A stretch of DNA of 64,000 nucleotides from Sporothrix humicola. Its lineage: Eukaryota; Ascomycota; Sordariomycetes; Ophiostomatales; Ophiostomataceae. Position numbers and translations under genes: made by a program. Under the pieces are notes generated by a model, which was given only the letters and a program-made list of their open reading frames with translations, did not search any database and was not told the origin of the DNA. This document shows positions 43,907-54,038 of the stretch, piece by piece. The stretch lies in the NCBI GenBank assembly GCA_021396245.1, contig WNYE01000019.1, positions 124,001 through 188,000 on the forward strand, read 5' to 3'. Every line of letters begins with the position of its first letter. Position 1 is the stretch's first letter.

Positions 43907-45180
43907 TGTGAAGGTGTTGTGTGAGGTCTGCGTTGACTCAAATCCTGACAGTCAATTGGCTCGTTCCGACGTCTGGGGTCACCGTTGCGGCGTTCGCGCG
44001 GTGCATCTCCCTTGGAGTGTCGTCATCTGAAGCCTTTCTCCATCTCATGATGTTTCTCGGCTTTAGGTGGGGAAGAGGCAGAAACGCTAACTCGCTATTC
44101 GCTAGCACGGTTTGGCATTTTTACAGCGCTCTTTTCTTTCAGTGTCCGCTTTTCTAGAAGCCTTCTGTATGGTTGCCGTTTCGGGCAGGCACACGCCTGA
44201 GGAGCTGCGTGGGGCTCTGTTATTTTTCGCATTTTTTCTGCTATTTTATTTTAAAGCTAGAGCGGGCCCTGCTGCAGCTTTTTTCCTGGTTGCTGTGCTG
44301 CAACTGGCCCGCCCGCGTTCCTGGCCCGTGCACGCCAAACCTTTCCTTTAGCGGGCAATATTATTGTTGACGGCGGACCAATCCGGGCGCCGCCTAGGAA
44401 ACGCCAGACGCCCTTTTGCACTGAGGCGCGCTTTCCTAACGTGCAGAGGCGTGCAAGGCGCGGCGGGCTAGGGAGAGCTTGTTCGGCAGGAACCACCACC
44501 AACCACCCCCAGAAGGCACGACCGACTACCACTACACGCACACACACACACGACTCGGTCTGTTTTGCTCCTTCCCTGGCCGGCTTTGCAACCGCACCTG
44601 CTTCACTCACACACCTCCTTCCTCAGTTTGTTTGCTTCCCCTCCTTCTTGCTTGTTCGTTCCTTCCTTTGGACATCGTGCACCTTCTTGGAACTGTTTTG
44701 TTCGCGACGACTTTTGTCTCCTTTTCTCCTCCTTTTGAGCCTTTCTCGACTTCATCCTTTTATTCTCCAGGCTCGCCCTCAGGCACGAGAATTGGACTCG
44801 ACTTCGCGTGTTTATCTCTCCACCAAATCGCTGTCTTGTCATTCTTCCTCGACTTCGACACTCCCATGCCAATGCCACAGCGTGTTTAGCCTTTGTTTTC
44901 TACGTGTCGTGTTGATCTACCATACCTTTTCTCCACGTTCTTATTTTTTTTCTTACTCTACGTCCTCTTCTCCTCTCTCACATCTTCCCACACGTTATAC
45001 ATCATCTTCCTCCCTGCCTTAACCGACGACGAGCTCACCGCCGCGAGAGAAGCGTGTTGAGCAGACCAGCCCGCCACATCGCGTCGACGACGACCGCCTC
45101 TTATTTTTTCCCCCCGGCCTCTCGTCTTTTAGCATGCTTGCATCCTCGGCTTGAAAGGTTGACCTGTTCTCATCTTATAT
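43907..45180. promoter_or_regulatory. Divergent region, Icp55 / Dbf4
   Basis: 1.27 kb between diverging starts. A TGACTCA heptamer (43934-43940) lies 28 bp above the Icp55 ATG, probably inside its leader. From about 44560 to 45030 the plus strand is CT-rich, resembling the leaders of other genes here. No gene is supported. Confidence 0.45.
45134..45154 (+). promoter_or_regulatory. Six-codon upstream ORF before the Dbf4 start
   Basis: ATG CTT GCA TCC TCG GCT TGA (Met-Leu-Ala-Ser-Ser-Ala-stop) ends 26 nt before the chosen Dbf4 start codon. It is relevant only if transcription begins upstream, which is likely but not shown. Confidence 0.4.
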
Positions 45181-47647
45181 ATGGCAGCAGTATCTCTATC
45201 TCCCACCCCCGTGCCCTTCTCTACCGTCATGTCGTCGTCCATGCAGTCCAGAAGGGTGCCGCTCTCTGCAAACCCTAATGCGGCTAATTCGCCTCTGCGA
45301 GCCGGTGCCGGCAATGGCCTGAACGCCTCGGCTGCGGCTGCCGCGTTTGCCAAGCATCGCCGTTCGCACGCGAGCATGCAGCGGGAAGAAAACTACGGCA
45401 TTGCACCTCCCGCTAAGAAGCAGATGCTTGAAAAGGTCGATAATGTTTCGACCGCCACATCCACGTCTACTTCCACATCACGACGTGTTCCTCAGGTTCA
45501 ACGCGCGTCTACGTCTCGCTCTTACCAGACCGAGCGTGTTTCTTCTCACCACCACCAACAGCAACAGACGCAGCAGTCTCACCATGGCCAGCACTCGCAT
45601 CACCACATCCAGGTCTCCCAGAAGGAAGCCGAGGAGGTCCGTCGATGGCAGCAGAGCCAGCGACAGCGGTTCCCGAAGCTTGTCTTTTACTTTGATAACT
45701 TGCCAGAAGACCAGAGCGCTCGCTTGTCCAAGCAGGTCTCTTATCTAGGAGCTGTATGTTGGAACCACCTATCACCACATTGTGTCTTTATATTACAAGC
45801 ATGATTTTCGTACTGACGCGTTTTACAACAGAGAGAGGACAAGTTCTTCTCCATCGACATCACCCATGTTGTTACGACGCGTTCCATTCCCCCAGAAGAA
45901 AAGGTTGCAGCCAAGCAGCGGATGCAGGATGCTCTCAACGCAAAGGATGCCGACACCGACCGCTCGGCCGAGACCGGCCATGAGCAGATGCAGACCATCA
46001 ACCCGTCCCTCCTCAGCCGAAACCACAATGAACTGGGCATTTCGTCGACCTCTCTCCCTGTCAAGCGGAAGCTTTTCGACACGGCTCCTGGCCGCCGCAT
46101 GCCGCTTGCGCCCTTTGGTGCCGCCGAAGACGCGATTCGTAAGCCGAAGCCGACACGGAGCACGGATATCCTGCAGCGCGCTCGCGATATGGGCAAGAAG
46201 ATTTGGTCGTTGGAGAAGCTGCAAAAGGTTCTGGACATGCTCTTGGAGCCTGATCCGTACCGCAGTGCCGAGCTCGGCCAGCGGATGCGGAACGGTAGCA
46301 CCGCGAGCACGACCGTCAGCCAGCAGGGCAACTCCCGCTTCACGGGTGACCAAGCTCTTCTGCAGATGCTTGACAAGGAGCGCCACAGCGGCCCGTCTGA
46401 TCGCGATCCTACCGTGGCGACACGTGAGCTGATCTACTTCAAGGGCCCCTACATCTACGTCTACGACATTGAGGAGAAGCAGAAGCCAATCATGGTCCGC
46501 GAGTACGTCAAGGTTGCTGACCGTGAGGAGGGTGACTGGCCTCAGCTGCGGCCCAGTGCTGGTACGCGCTGTCCCTTTATTGAGGACACAGACCAGTTGG
46601 AGCTTCGCGCAGAGAAGAAGCGGGCACGGATGCGCACGACGGCAACTGTCACACGGGAGTCGACTGCGTCTGCCTCGGCTACTGCTGCTGGCAACACTGC
46701 CACCACGACAAGCGCTTCTATGCAGAAGACTCTTGCCAGCCGCTATGCCGCTGCTGCTACCGCATCGACTTCGTCGAAGCAAGCCACCGGCAAGCGTACT
46801 CTGGCTGAGATGGAGGACGGTCACAACCGCCAGTCGTCTGTGTCAAACGGCTCTGCCTTGGCTGGCGCGCCCAACCTTCGTCCGGCTGAAGGCGTCTTTG
46901 GTAGCAACAATGCCGCCTCTGCTGGCTCGATCTCGTCCACTGCCTCTGCGATCCCGCCATCCAAGATCGCCCGTCCTTCTACGGACTACCAGAATGTCTT
47001 CACCAGCCGTGCCAAGTCGGCTCGCTGCTTTGGCGGTGAGCCTGTGGCATCTGGTCTGCAGGCTGCCGGTATTACGTCGGCCATTCGCTCGCAGATGATC
47101 TCATCGGCGACGGGAACGCACGGTGCGCGTGCTGGTACAAGCAAGGAGATCCACGGCCTGCAGCGCAAGGTTCTCCAGCGCTCTACCACGTCAACCTCAC
47201 AGCAGGACCTCAGCTCGCGCCGTATGACGGATATGAGCATGGAAATGCAGCAGCAGCAGCGCCCCAACTACAACCGCTCCACGAGCCTCGGTCGGTCTAC
47301 GGCAGCGGCACAGCTCAGCGCGAAGCTCAACATGGCCATCGAGGGCAGCACGGCGTCCAACGACGAGAAGCACAAGCGCACAATGAGTGCACCGGTGGCA
47401 GTGCAGGCTCCTCGACGGAAGCGTGACCCGAAGCCGGGTTACTGCGAGAACTGCCAGGACAAGTTTGACGATTTCGAAGATGTAGGTTACGCTTCTTCAT
47501 CTACTTTAATTTAAGATCGACTTATACTAACTTTCACAGCACATTGTTTCGCACAAGCACCGCAAGTTCGCCGAGGACGACAAGAACTGGACGGAGCTGG
47601 ACGACCTTCTGGGCCAGCTGACCCGCTGCACCAAGTACGGCATCTAA
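45181..47647 (+). CDS. dbf4: Dbf4, regulatory subunit of Cdc7 (DDK) kinase
   Basis: Spliced as 45181-45753, 45832-47481 and 47540-47647 (introns of 78 and 58 nt, GTATGT...CAACAG and GTAGGT...TTCACAG; both phase 0). Product 776 residues. The three Dbf4 regions are present. A BRCT-like motif N spans about 155-225 (FPKLVFYFDNLPEDQ, then KFFSIDITHVVTTRSIP). Motif M lies at about 383-425 (RELIYFKGPYIYVYDIEEKQ), which contacts Cdc7. Motif C is a CCHH zinc finger, Cys729-x2-Cys732 with His742 and His748, split by the last intron. With Cdc7 it phosphorylates Mcm2-7 to fire replication origins; the Aspergillus counterpart is NimO. The head is Ser/His/Gln-rich. Met17 (45229) is a possible alternative start. 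Its upstream region is CT-rich. Confidence 0.93.
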
Positions 47648-50600
47648 ACCCTCCATTCTTCTCACCCAATAGAACTGGACATAATTGTTTTGCGTGCATA
47701 AAGCAGCGTCTTTTCCAGCATAGCATAGCCTTGGGCCAAACGCGCCCAAACATCATTGTCATTGCATCTATTGCGTATTGCTTTGATTCCATTTTCAGCC
47801 TTTCATCTTTTCCGCTGTTCATCCCTTCATCCTTCCATCCATTTATCCTTTCTCTTCGTTCTATTTTTCTTCTTGGTTTCGGCGTCAGATTTCCAGCAAA
47901 GGCGGTGGGAGGGTGATTGTTGTTGCTTGATTTGAGCAACGTAGCCATTGATACCTCTGGACGGCCCTTTTTACTTCTTTTTTCATTTCTTTACTCTCCT
48001 TTTCAGCATCGGTCCTCTCGCGGCATATCGGCATGGTAGCATGGTCGGATTCGGTTGCATTTTATTCTTTTACGCGCGCTGCTTTATTGCGAGCCTTGTA
48101 CTCTTTTTTCTGTTGTTTCTTTTTGGTTGGCAGGTCCGGTGTACGGCGTTTTTGTTTCTGTGCCTTTTGCTTTTCTCTGCGCTGTGTCTTCATTGGTTTG
48201 CTTTTTGCTTGTTTGCTCGTTTCATGTATACGGTGGATGAAAAACAAGGATATACGAGAATGACAGGAAACAAGCTATAAAAAAGAGGAGGAGGGGAGCT
48301 GGAGGAGAGAGAAAGGATAAGGCAGCAAGTAGCTGAAAAGCAGCTGGTCTCGGCGTGGTTGACATACAGAACTAGAGTGCTAGATGTGGCGCTCGCATAT
48401 TGATTGTACAGATTGGACGACGTACAGACATGGCTGTTCATATAGAGTATGGACAGGACAGAATGAAATGCAAACACAAATGATAATAATGCTCGTTGGA
48501 AGTGAAGGCAATGAGAGATGCAATAATTTTGAAGATGGTGCCTGAGGCCTTGAGGCCAATCAAGTGTTACTGCATGTTTCCAAATGGGAGGAAGGCGCTC
48601 CCCCAGTACTCGACATCGTTGTCAGCACTTTCCAGTCTAGCGGTGGAAGGTGCAAAATCGGGCAAGTGCCCTAACCAACTGAGATGAATGACGACTCGGT
48701 GTTCTCCGCGTGCCACTAGAAATGCAGTTAGTGGTGGGGGTTTTGTTGATGCATTACTGCCTGGGGAGAAATATACCAAAAATGCAAAGTAGCCCATCAA
48801 ATGCCTATGACGGTGAGTGAGCACCGTTGTTCACCAATGCACAAGTAAAGCCTCGTAATACCAACACAGCTATTAGAACTGGCATCCATACCATGAGCTC
48901 AAAATTGAGATCGTAGATGGTGGACAATTATCTGCTATGATGCCATGACGAAACATCTCACTAATTATGGTATTTCGGATGCTGGCAATAAGAGCCTGAT
49001 TTTGCCAAGAAAGTTGTCTCTTTTTGGTACTTGTGCCAAATGGAAAGAGCGGTGGCTTCTGGCCTACTTCCGTTTGCTTCTGTCTCCCTTTTTTGCCTCT
49101 TCGCTCTTTCCCATTTTTTTGCGCTGTAATACACACGCTGCGCTGTATGGAGATGCTTGCTCTTTCCCGTTTCTGACTTCTAGCCTTGTGTTCTTTCCTC
49201 GTTAAACCGGCCACCACCCGACCTACTTCCTTCCGTTTCGTGTTGGCTACGATGGGTGGCTCTTTCCTGTTTGGTGATATTCCCATCAGGCACATCGCGT
49301 GAATTTCCCAAATAGTCTCTCATCGCGTCTTTACCCCTGATCTCTTCTCTTTCTCCATCATTTTATCCCTCCTTTCTACTTTCAACTTCGTTTTCCTTAT
49401 ATCTTTCCACAGCCATATCGGTGATCCATGACAACTAGACGACCTACAAACAACGATGCATACGCCACTCTCTGTTTGACTAATTCAAGTAGGCTAACCC
49501 CGATAACAACGAACTCGACATTAATCGACGGGAAGGAGAGAAGAGAAGAAAAAGACCGAGAAAAGACAACACAGAGAGTCGAAAAAGAAACCACAACACG
49601 ACACAAAAGACGCAAAAGCTCTGGCCGCTTCACCCCGTCCAACCTCGTCCAACCAGAAGAACCCTGGTCGTGCACCTGAGATTCACTTTTTCGTTCATTA
49701 TCATTGACCCTTCTTTCTCCGTTGTGTCTCTCTTTTCTCTCTTCCACCCAACCTTCTTTTGTTCCTTGGGCCACCAACTGTGCCAGCATGGTCTACTCTA
49801 ATTAGTTTTTTGCCTTTTCCGATGCTTCTTAGTCCGCCCCTTCTAAACTCCCAGACCTAACCGCCCCTTTTTACCATCTGCATCACCTTTCTTTTCCCAA
49901 TTTACCTGATCCAGGCCAGAAACCTATTTTCCTTTTCTTCTTCACCTATTTTCGGCTCCCTTTCTTCACTCGCCAGCGAACCTCCCTTGGCTTGACTCTG
50001 GACATCCCCCCTTCCCCTTCTCTTTGTGATTATTTATTTATTCCAAGCACTCGTGGCAAATTTTCTCACGCCTGGTCCCTTTCATGCTTTTCTCATTACA
50101 ACTCCTCAGCCTGGGCAAGGACTTTGTGAAATAGAGAACCCACAGGAACAAGGAACAGCCGCCTTTACCTTTGTCCGTTTGCTTCATCACTGTTTTCTCG
50201 ACATAATTGGTTTTAAGCTCTTTTCATCTTCCACTTCCACCAAACTCCCTTGTCCTTTCCATTTCTTCATGCCAACCGCGTCTTTTCTGACGTTGTCAGC
50301 TCGGCCTTCCACGCTTCTTCTGCCTTTCGGAACTCGCCCATTCACGAGACCAAACACAAAAATAGACTCGTCAACCATCAAAACCAGCTCCTTCTTACTG
50401 CCGACTTTTTCGACTTTGGCCTATTTGCTTCGCTAGGACAGCTGGCACTACTGCAGCCTTCTTCCTTTTCTGCTTCTGCCATCAACTCGTTACCCATTTT
50501 AGCCCCCTTATCCCATTTGTTCTATTTTTCTTCCGTCTCTTCTTTTCCTGTGCTCTCCCTTTCTTTTTCTCATCGACACTTCGCATCGTCCCGTGTCCCG

Positions 50601-51167
50601 CATCCTTTTCCATCCTTAAACTCGACTCATCTTTTTTTGTCTTTGTTGTTTCGTTTGCCTTGCTTGCATCCTAGCCGCATTTCCTCCCTCATTTCTTCCC
50701 TTATTCAACCAGCCAGTCCTCCACTTCTATAATTACGCTTTTTGTCTTATTTTGTCCCAGCCAACCCGTTTCTGTCCCAAAGCTCAAACACTTTTTTTTA
50801 TCAACACCAACAACACACGAAAATCACGTTGCTTTTAATTACGCGACACAGCGACACGACACGAGACAGCAACTGTCATCGCCGCTTTCAGTTTCAATTT
50901 CATCTTCATTCTTATCAGAAGTTTCTTTTCCATCAAACCGCTTTTATTCTTTTCTACACTAGCACGCCAGCACACCAGCTTTATACCCTACTCGTGTTCC
51001 CTCATTATTATTTTTGTACTCCATCGGTACTTGTCGGCTAGTTGTCTTATTACAACCTTGACTGCCAAACGGTGCGAACAGTTTTTACTCACCTCAGAAG
51101 GTGATCCCAACGTTCGTCACCCTTTTCGCTTCAAACTTTACACTTCACACGTCACACCTTTCCAGGC
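47648..51167. promoter_or_regulatory. 3.5 kb intergenic with CT-rich leader of the sirtuin gene
   Basis: No supportable gene. 47648-48500 is mixed 3' flank of Dbf4. From about 49250 to 51160 the plus strand is mostly C and T with many TTTTC and CTTCC runs. There is no plus-strand ATG in the last few hundred bases before the sirtuin start, so that leader appears free of nearby upstream ORFs. Confidence 0.45.
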
Positions 51168-53342
51168 ATGTCAAACTCGAATAACCCGCCAGTACAGGGC
51201 GGTGTCGCGAAGAGGAAGCGTGGCAGGCCTCGCAAAGTCCCCCTCGATGGCACGCCTGCTCCTGTTGTCAAAAGCCGCGACAGTCGCAGTAGTTCGGCGA
51301 GCGGGAGCAACAAGAATAGGACAGAGCTTGAAACCCACCTCGAGGACCTCATCGATGCGGGGGAGACTGAGTCGCTATTCGAGGACATCATTGGCGGCCT
51401 GGACGAAGAGAACTACGAGGCTGTGTGCTCTGGCAGCAGCATTGAGCCATGCACACCTGAAGAGTCGGCTCACTACCGTCAGATGCTTCGCGCTATTGGC
51501 CCCGAAGAACTATGTCGGCGCACAGTCGACGCTGGCACCATCACCGCAAAGCGTCTGCTCACCGCGTTTGGCGTGCCGCCGCCCCCTTTTCTCGAGGGCG
51601 AGCCTGACGAATCCTACTTTGGGCTGCTCAGTTTGGCTCTGGGCAGGGAACTGCGCAAGCGTGCGAAATTAACAGAGTACAACTCAGTCGACGATGCCGT
51701 GCGACTCCTGAAGAAGAGTCGCAACATTGTCGTGCTGACCGGCGCCGGCATCAGCACGTCGCTGGGCATTCCGGATTTCCGCTCCAAGAACACTGGTCTG
51801 TACGAGCGCCTCGCGCACCTCGAGGTGGACGACCCCCAGGATGTCTTTGACATCGACCGGTTCAAGGAAAACCCCACCATTTTCTACTCTGTCGCGCGCG
51901 ACATTTTGCCGTCGACAAGTCGCTTCACGCCTACACACGCATTCATTGCCATGCTGCAAACGCAGGGCAAGCTGCTCACCAACTACACACAAAACATTGA
52001 CAATCTCGAGGCCAAGGCCGGCATCGTGCCGTCCAAGCTGGTTCAGTGCCACGGATCTTTTGCGACCGCGACGTGTGTGACGTGCCGCTACCGTGTTGTG
52101 GGCGATACGATTTTCCCAACGATCAAGGCGGGAGAAATCCCAATGTGCCCAAAATGCAATCCTCCAAGCAAGCCCCGCGGCGGGTCTTCTGCCACTGCAG
52201 CAGCAGCAGTTACAGCTGCTGCCCGCAGACAACGGAAAGCCCTTGCGCGCGAATCAAGCACTGGCACTGGCTCACTGAGCCGCAGCAACAGTTTCGATAA
52301 TGTCACGTCTGCTGCCAGCACACCGCCAACAGCTTCGCGTGGACGCGGTAGGCCGCGTGGCCGGCCGCCCGGCAAGGTTGGACGCCCCAGAGGCCGCCGG
52401 AACAAGCGTCGCGGAAGTTTCGACGACGACGACGACGATGACGACGAGGGCGACGACATCTACTCGGGCCGTGGTATCATGAAGCCTGACATTACGTTCT
52501 TCGGTGAAGAACTGCCGGACGAGTTTGGGCGCCGCCTTACCGATATCGACCGCGACAAGGCCGATCTTATTGTGGTCATTGGCACCTCGCTCAAGGTCAC
52601 GCCTGTGTCCGAAATCCCGGCCTTTATGCCACCCCACGTGCCGGCCATTTACATCTCGCGTGAGCCTGTCAAGCACCTGAATTTTGACATTGATCTGCTC
52701 GGCGACTGTGATGTGGTGGTGTCGGAGCTTTGCCGCCGCGCGGGCTGGGATCTGAGCCACGAGATGATCCCGCCGAACCAGCAGATCCGCATCGAGCCAC
52801 TGGTGGGCGAGCACGGCAGCCAGCACAAGTTCACCGACGTGACGCCCGGGCTGATTAAGAAGGAGACCGTGGCCTCGGTGACGACGGCGATTGGAGCACA
52901 GCCATTCGTCCCCAAGGCGACGGTCATAGACGATCAGGATGCCAATGTTATGCAGGGCGTGGAGGACTACGTCGACCTCAACGCTACCGACGACGACAAC
53001 GCCACGGAAGACATGGAGGACGACGCAAAGGATACAATCGAGGTGGAGGATATTGACGATTTCGAAAACGGCGGAGATGCGGAGGATGTAGACGAGGCGG
53101 GGGATACAACAGAACTGTCCGTGGCCTCGACATCCATCGCCGTCGCGACTCCAGCAGACGTCAAGACAGGCATCGTGACAGCCGTCCGAGAGGTCCACGG
53201 AGCTCAGGAGACACCGGGTGCAGAACAGATCCCAGAGATCCCGGCAGCGGCCCCAATGTTGAATGCGGAACCTCCTCTTCCTCCTCTTCCTTCGCATCTT
53301 CCAGTTCAGCAGCCACTGCACGACGTTAACGGGGGCCCTTAG
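51168..53342 (+). CDS. Sir2-family NAD-dependent protein deacetylase with AT-hooks
   Basis: Single-exon protein of 724 residues; start in a GGCATGTC context. Sirtuin core: GAGIS (192-196) and PDFRS bind NAD, TQNID (274-278) lies near the active site, and the catalytic His295 is in QCHGS. The zinc module is Cys303, Cys306, Cys327 and Cys330. The Rossmann fold resumes at PDITFFGEELPDEF (440 on) with VIGTSLKVTPVSEIP. Between them is an extra segment of about 105 residues with RGRP-type AT-hooks (391-415) and an Asp run; another AT-hook (RGRPRK, 18-23) starts the protein. The C-terminal 170 residues are acidic. VPAIYISREPV and the overall order fit the Sir2/Hst1 nuclear class, so histone deacetylation and silencing are expected. 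An open frame continues after its TAG stop (see findings). Confidence 0.92.
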   Translation: MSNSNNPPVQGGVAKRKRGRPRKVPLDGTPAPVVKSRDSRSSSASGSNKNRTELETHLEDLIDAGETESLFEDIIGGLDEENYEAVCSGSSIEPCTPEESAHYRQMLRAIGPEELCRRTVDAGTITAKRLLTAFGVPPPPFLEGEPDESYFGLLSLALGRELRKRAKLTEYNSVDDAVRLLKKSRNIVVLTGAGISTSLGIPDFRSKNTGLYERLAHLEVDDPQDVFDIDRFKENPTIFYSVARDILPSTSRFTPTHAFIAMLQTQGKLLTNYTQNIDNLEAKAGIVPSKLVQCHGSFATATCVTCRYRVVGDTIFPTIKAGEIPMCPKCNPPSKPRGGSSATAAAAVTAAARRQRKALARESSTGTGSLSRSNSFDNVTSAASTPPTASRGRGRPRGRPPGKVGRPRGRRNKRRGSFDDDDDDDDEGDDIYSGRGIMKPDITFFGEELPDEFGRRLTDIDRDKADLIVVIGTSLKVTPVSEIPAFMPPHVPAIYISREPVKHLNFDIDLLGDCDVVVSELCRRAGWDLSHEMIPPNQQIRIEPLVGEHGSQHKFTDVTPGLIKKETVASVTTAIGAQPFVPKATVIDDQDANVMQGVEDYVDLNATDDDNATEDMEDDAKDTIEVEDIDDFENGGDAEDVDEAGDTTELSVASTSIAVATPADVKTGIVTAVREVHGAQETPGAEQIPEIPAAAPMLNAEPPLPPLPSHLPVQQPLHDVNGGP

Positions 53343-54038
53343 AAGACGGCTCATCGCACGTTACCAGAGGCTCCGATGGGCCAGCTCAATGCGGCAAATC
53401 ACGCAAATCACAGAGCGCCAGACCGCATGTCAGCACGCCGAACACCGCAAAATCCCATATCGCTAGATTTTATCATCGCGCAGGATCCGCCGACGCCACA
53501 TGTGACAGTGCGGCATATGACGTCGGAAGAGATGAAGGCGCAGAATGTTGCGCTACGACGATCCAAGTCGCCGCCTGTCATTATCGTTATTGATGACTAG
53601 GCTCGTCGAGACGATGCTGAAATGTCGGGCGACTCCACACCGAACCTTCAAAAGCCTTGATCGGTTTGCCTGACTCTGATCTCAGAGTCAGGTTGGGACA
53701 CGTTTGCTATTATCTAATTTTTTGGGAGTTTGGGTCTTCTACTATTATTAGAGTAGAGAGTTTATACAATAATATCAGCGTTCTTTGTTGTTTGTATGAG
53801 TGGCAGGTTTCTTTGCGTATGTGCATCTTAGATGGCCATTTTCAATTTGAGAGTATATAAAGCAGATATGAACGAGAACGATAGAGCCAAAAAAAGGGGA
53901 CAATGACAATATATATAAGGTCGAAAAAAGAAGTGAAAACGGTATTTTCAAGATTTCAAGAGGACACAACAGCCGTTGTGTCCATCACGCGTCGCTCTAC
54001 ACACCCAACCACACCTAATGCCACTCACACATCTGCAC
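53343..54038. other. Convergent 3' region, sirtuin / betaine lipid synthase
   Basis: About 0.7 kb between stop codons. The first 255 bases remain open in the sirtuin frame after its TAG; the rest is AT-rich 3' flank. No independent gene is claimed. Confidence 0.45.

Noticed and set aside
43934..43940. TGACTCA as a CPC1 promoter element for Icp55
   Set aside because: Only 28 bp from the start codon, probably inside the leader; and the gene is not an amino-acid biosynthetic gene. Likely chance.
53340..53345. Programmed stop-codon readthrough of the sirtuin TAG
   Set aside because: The stop is followed by AAG rather than a known readthrough context such as CAATTA or CTA, so I do not claim readthrough and only record the open extension.
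52272..53354. Minus-strand open frame of 360 codons opposite the sirtuin
   Set aside because: Antisense shadow; it has no domain and ends and begins without plausible signals.
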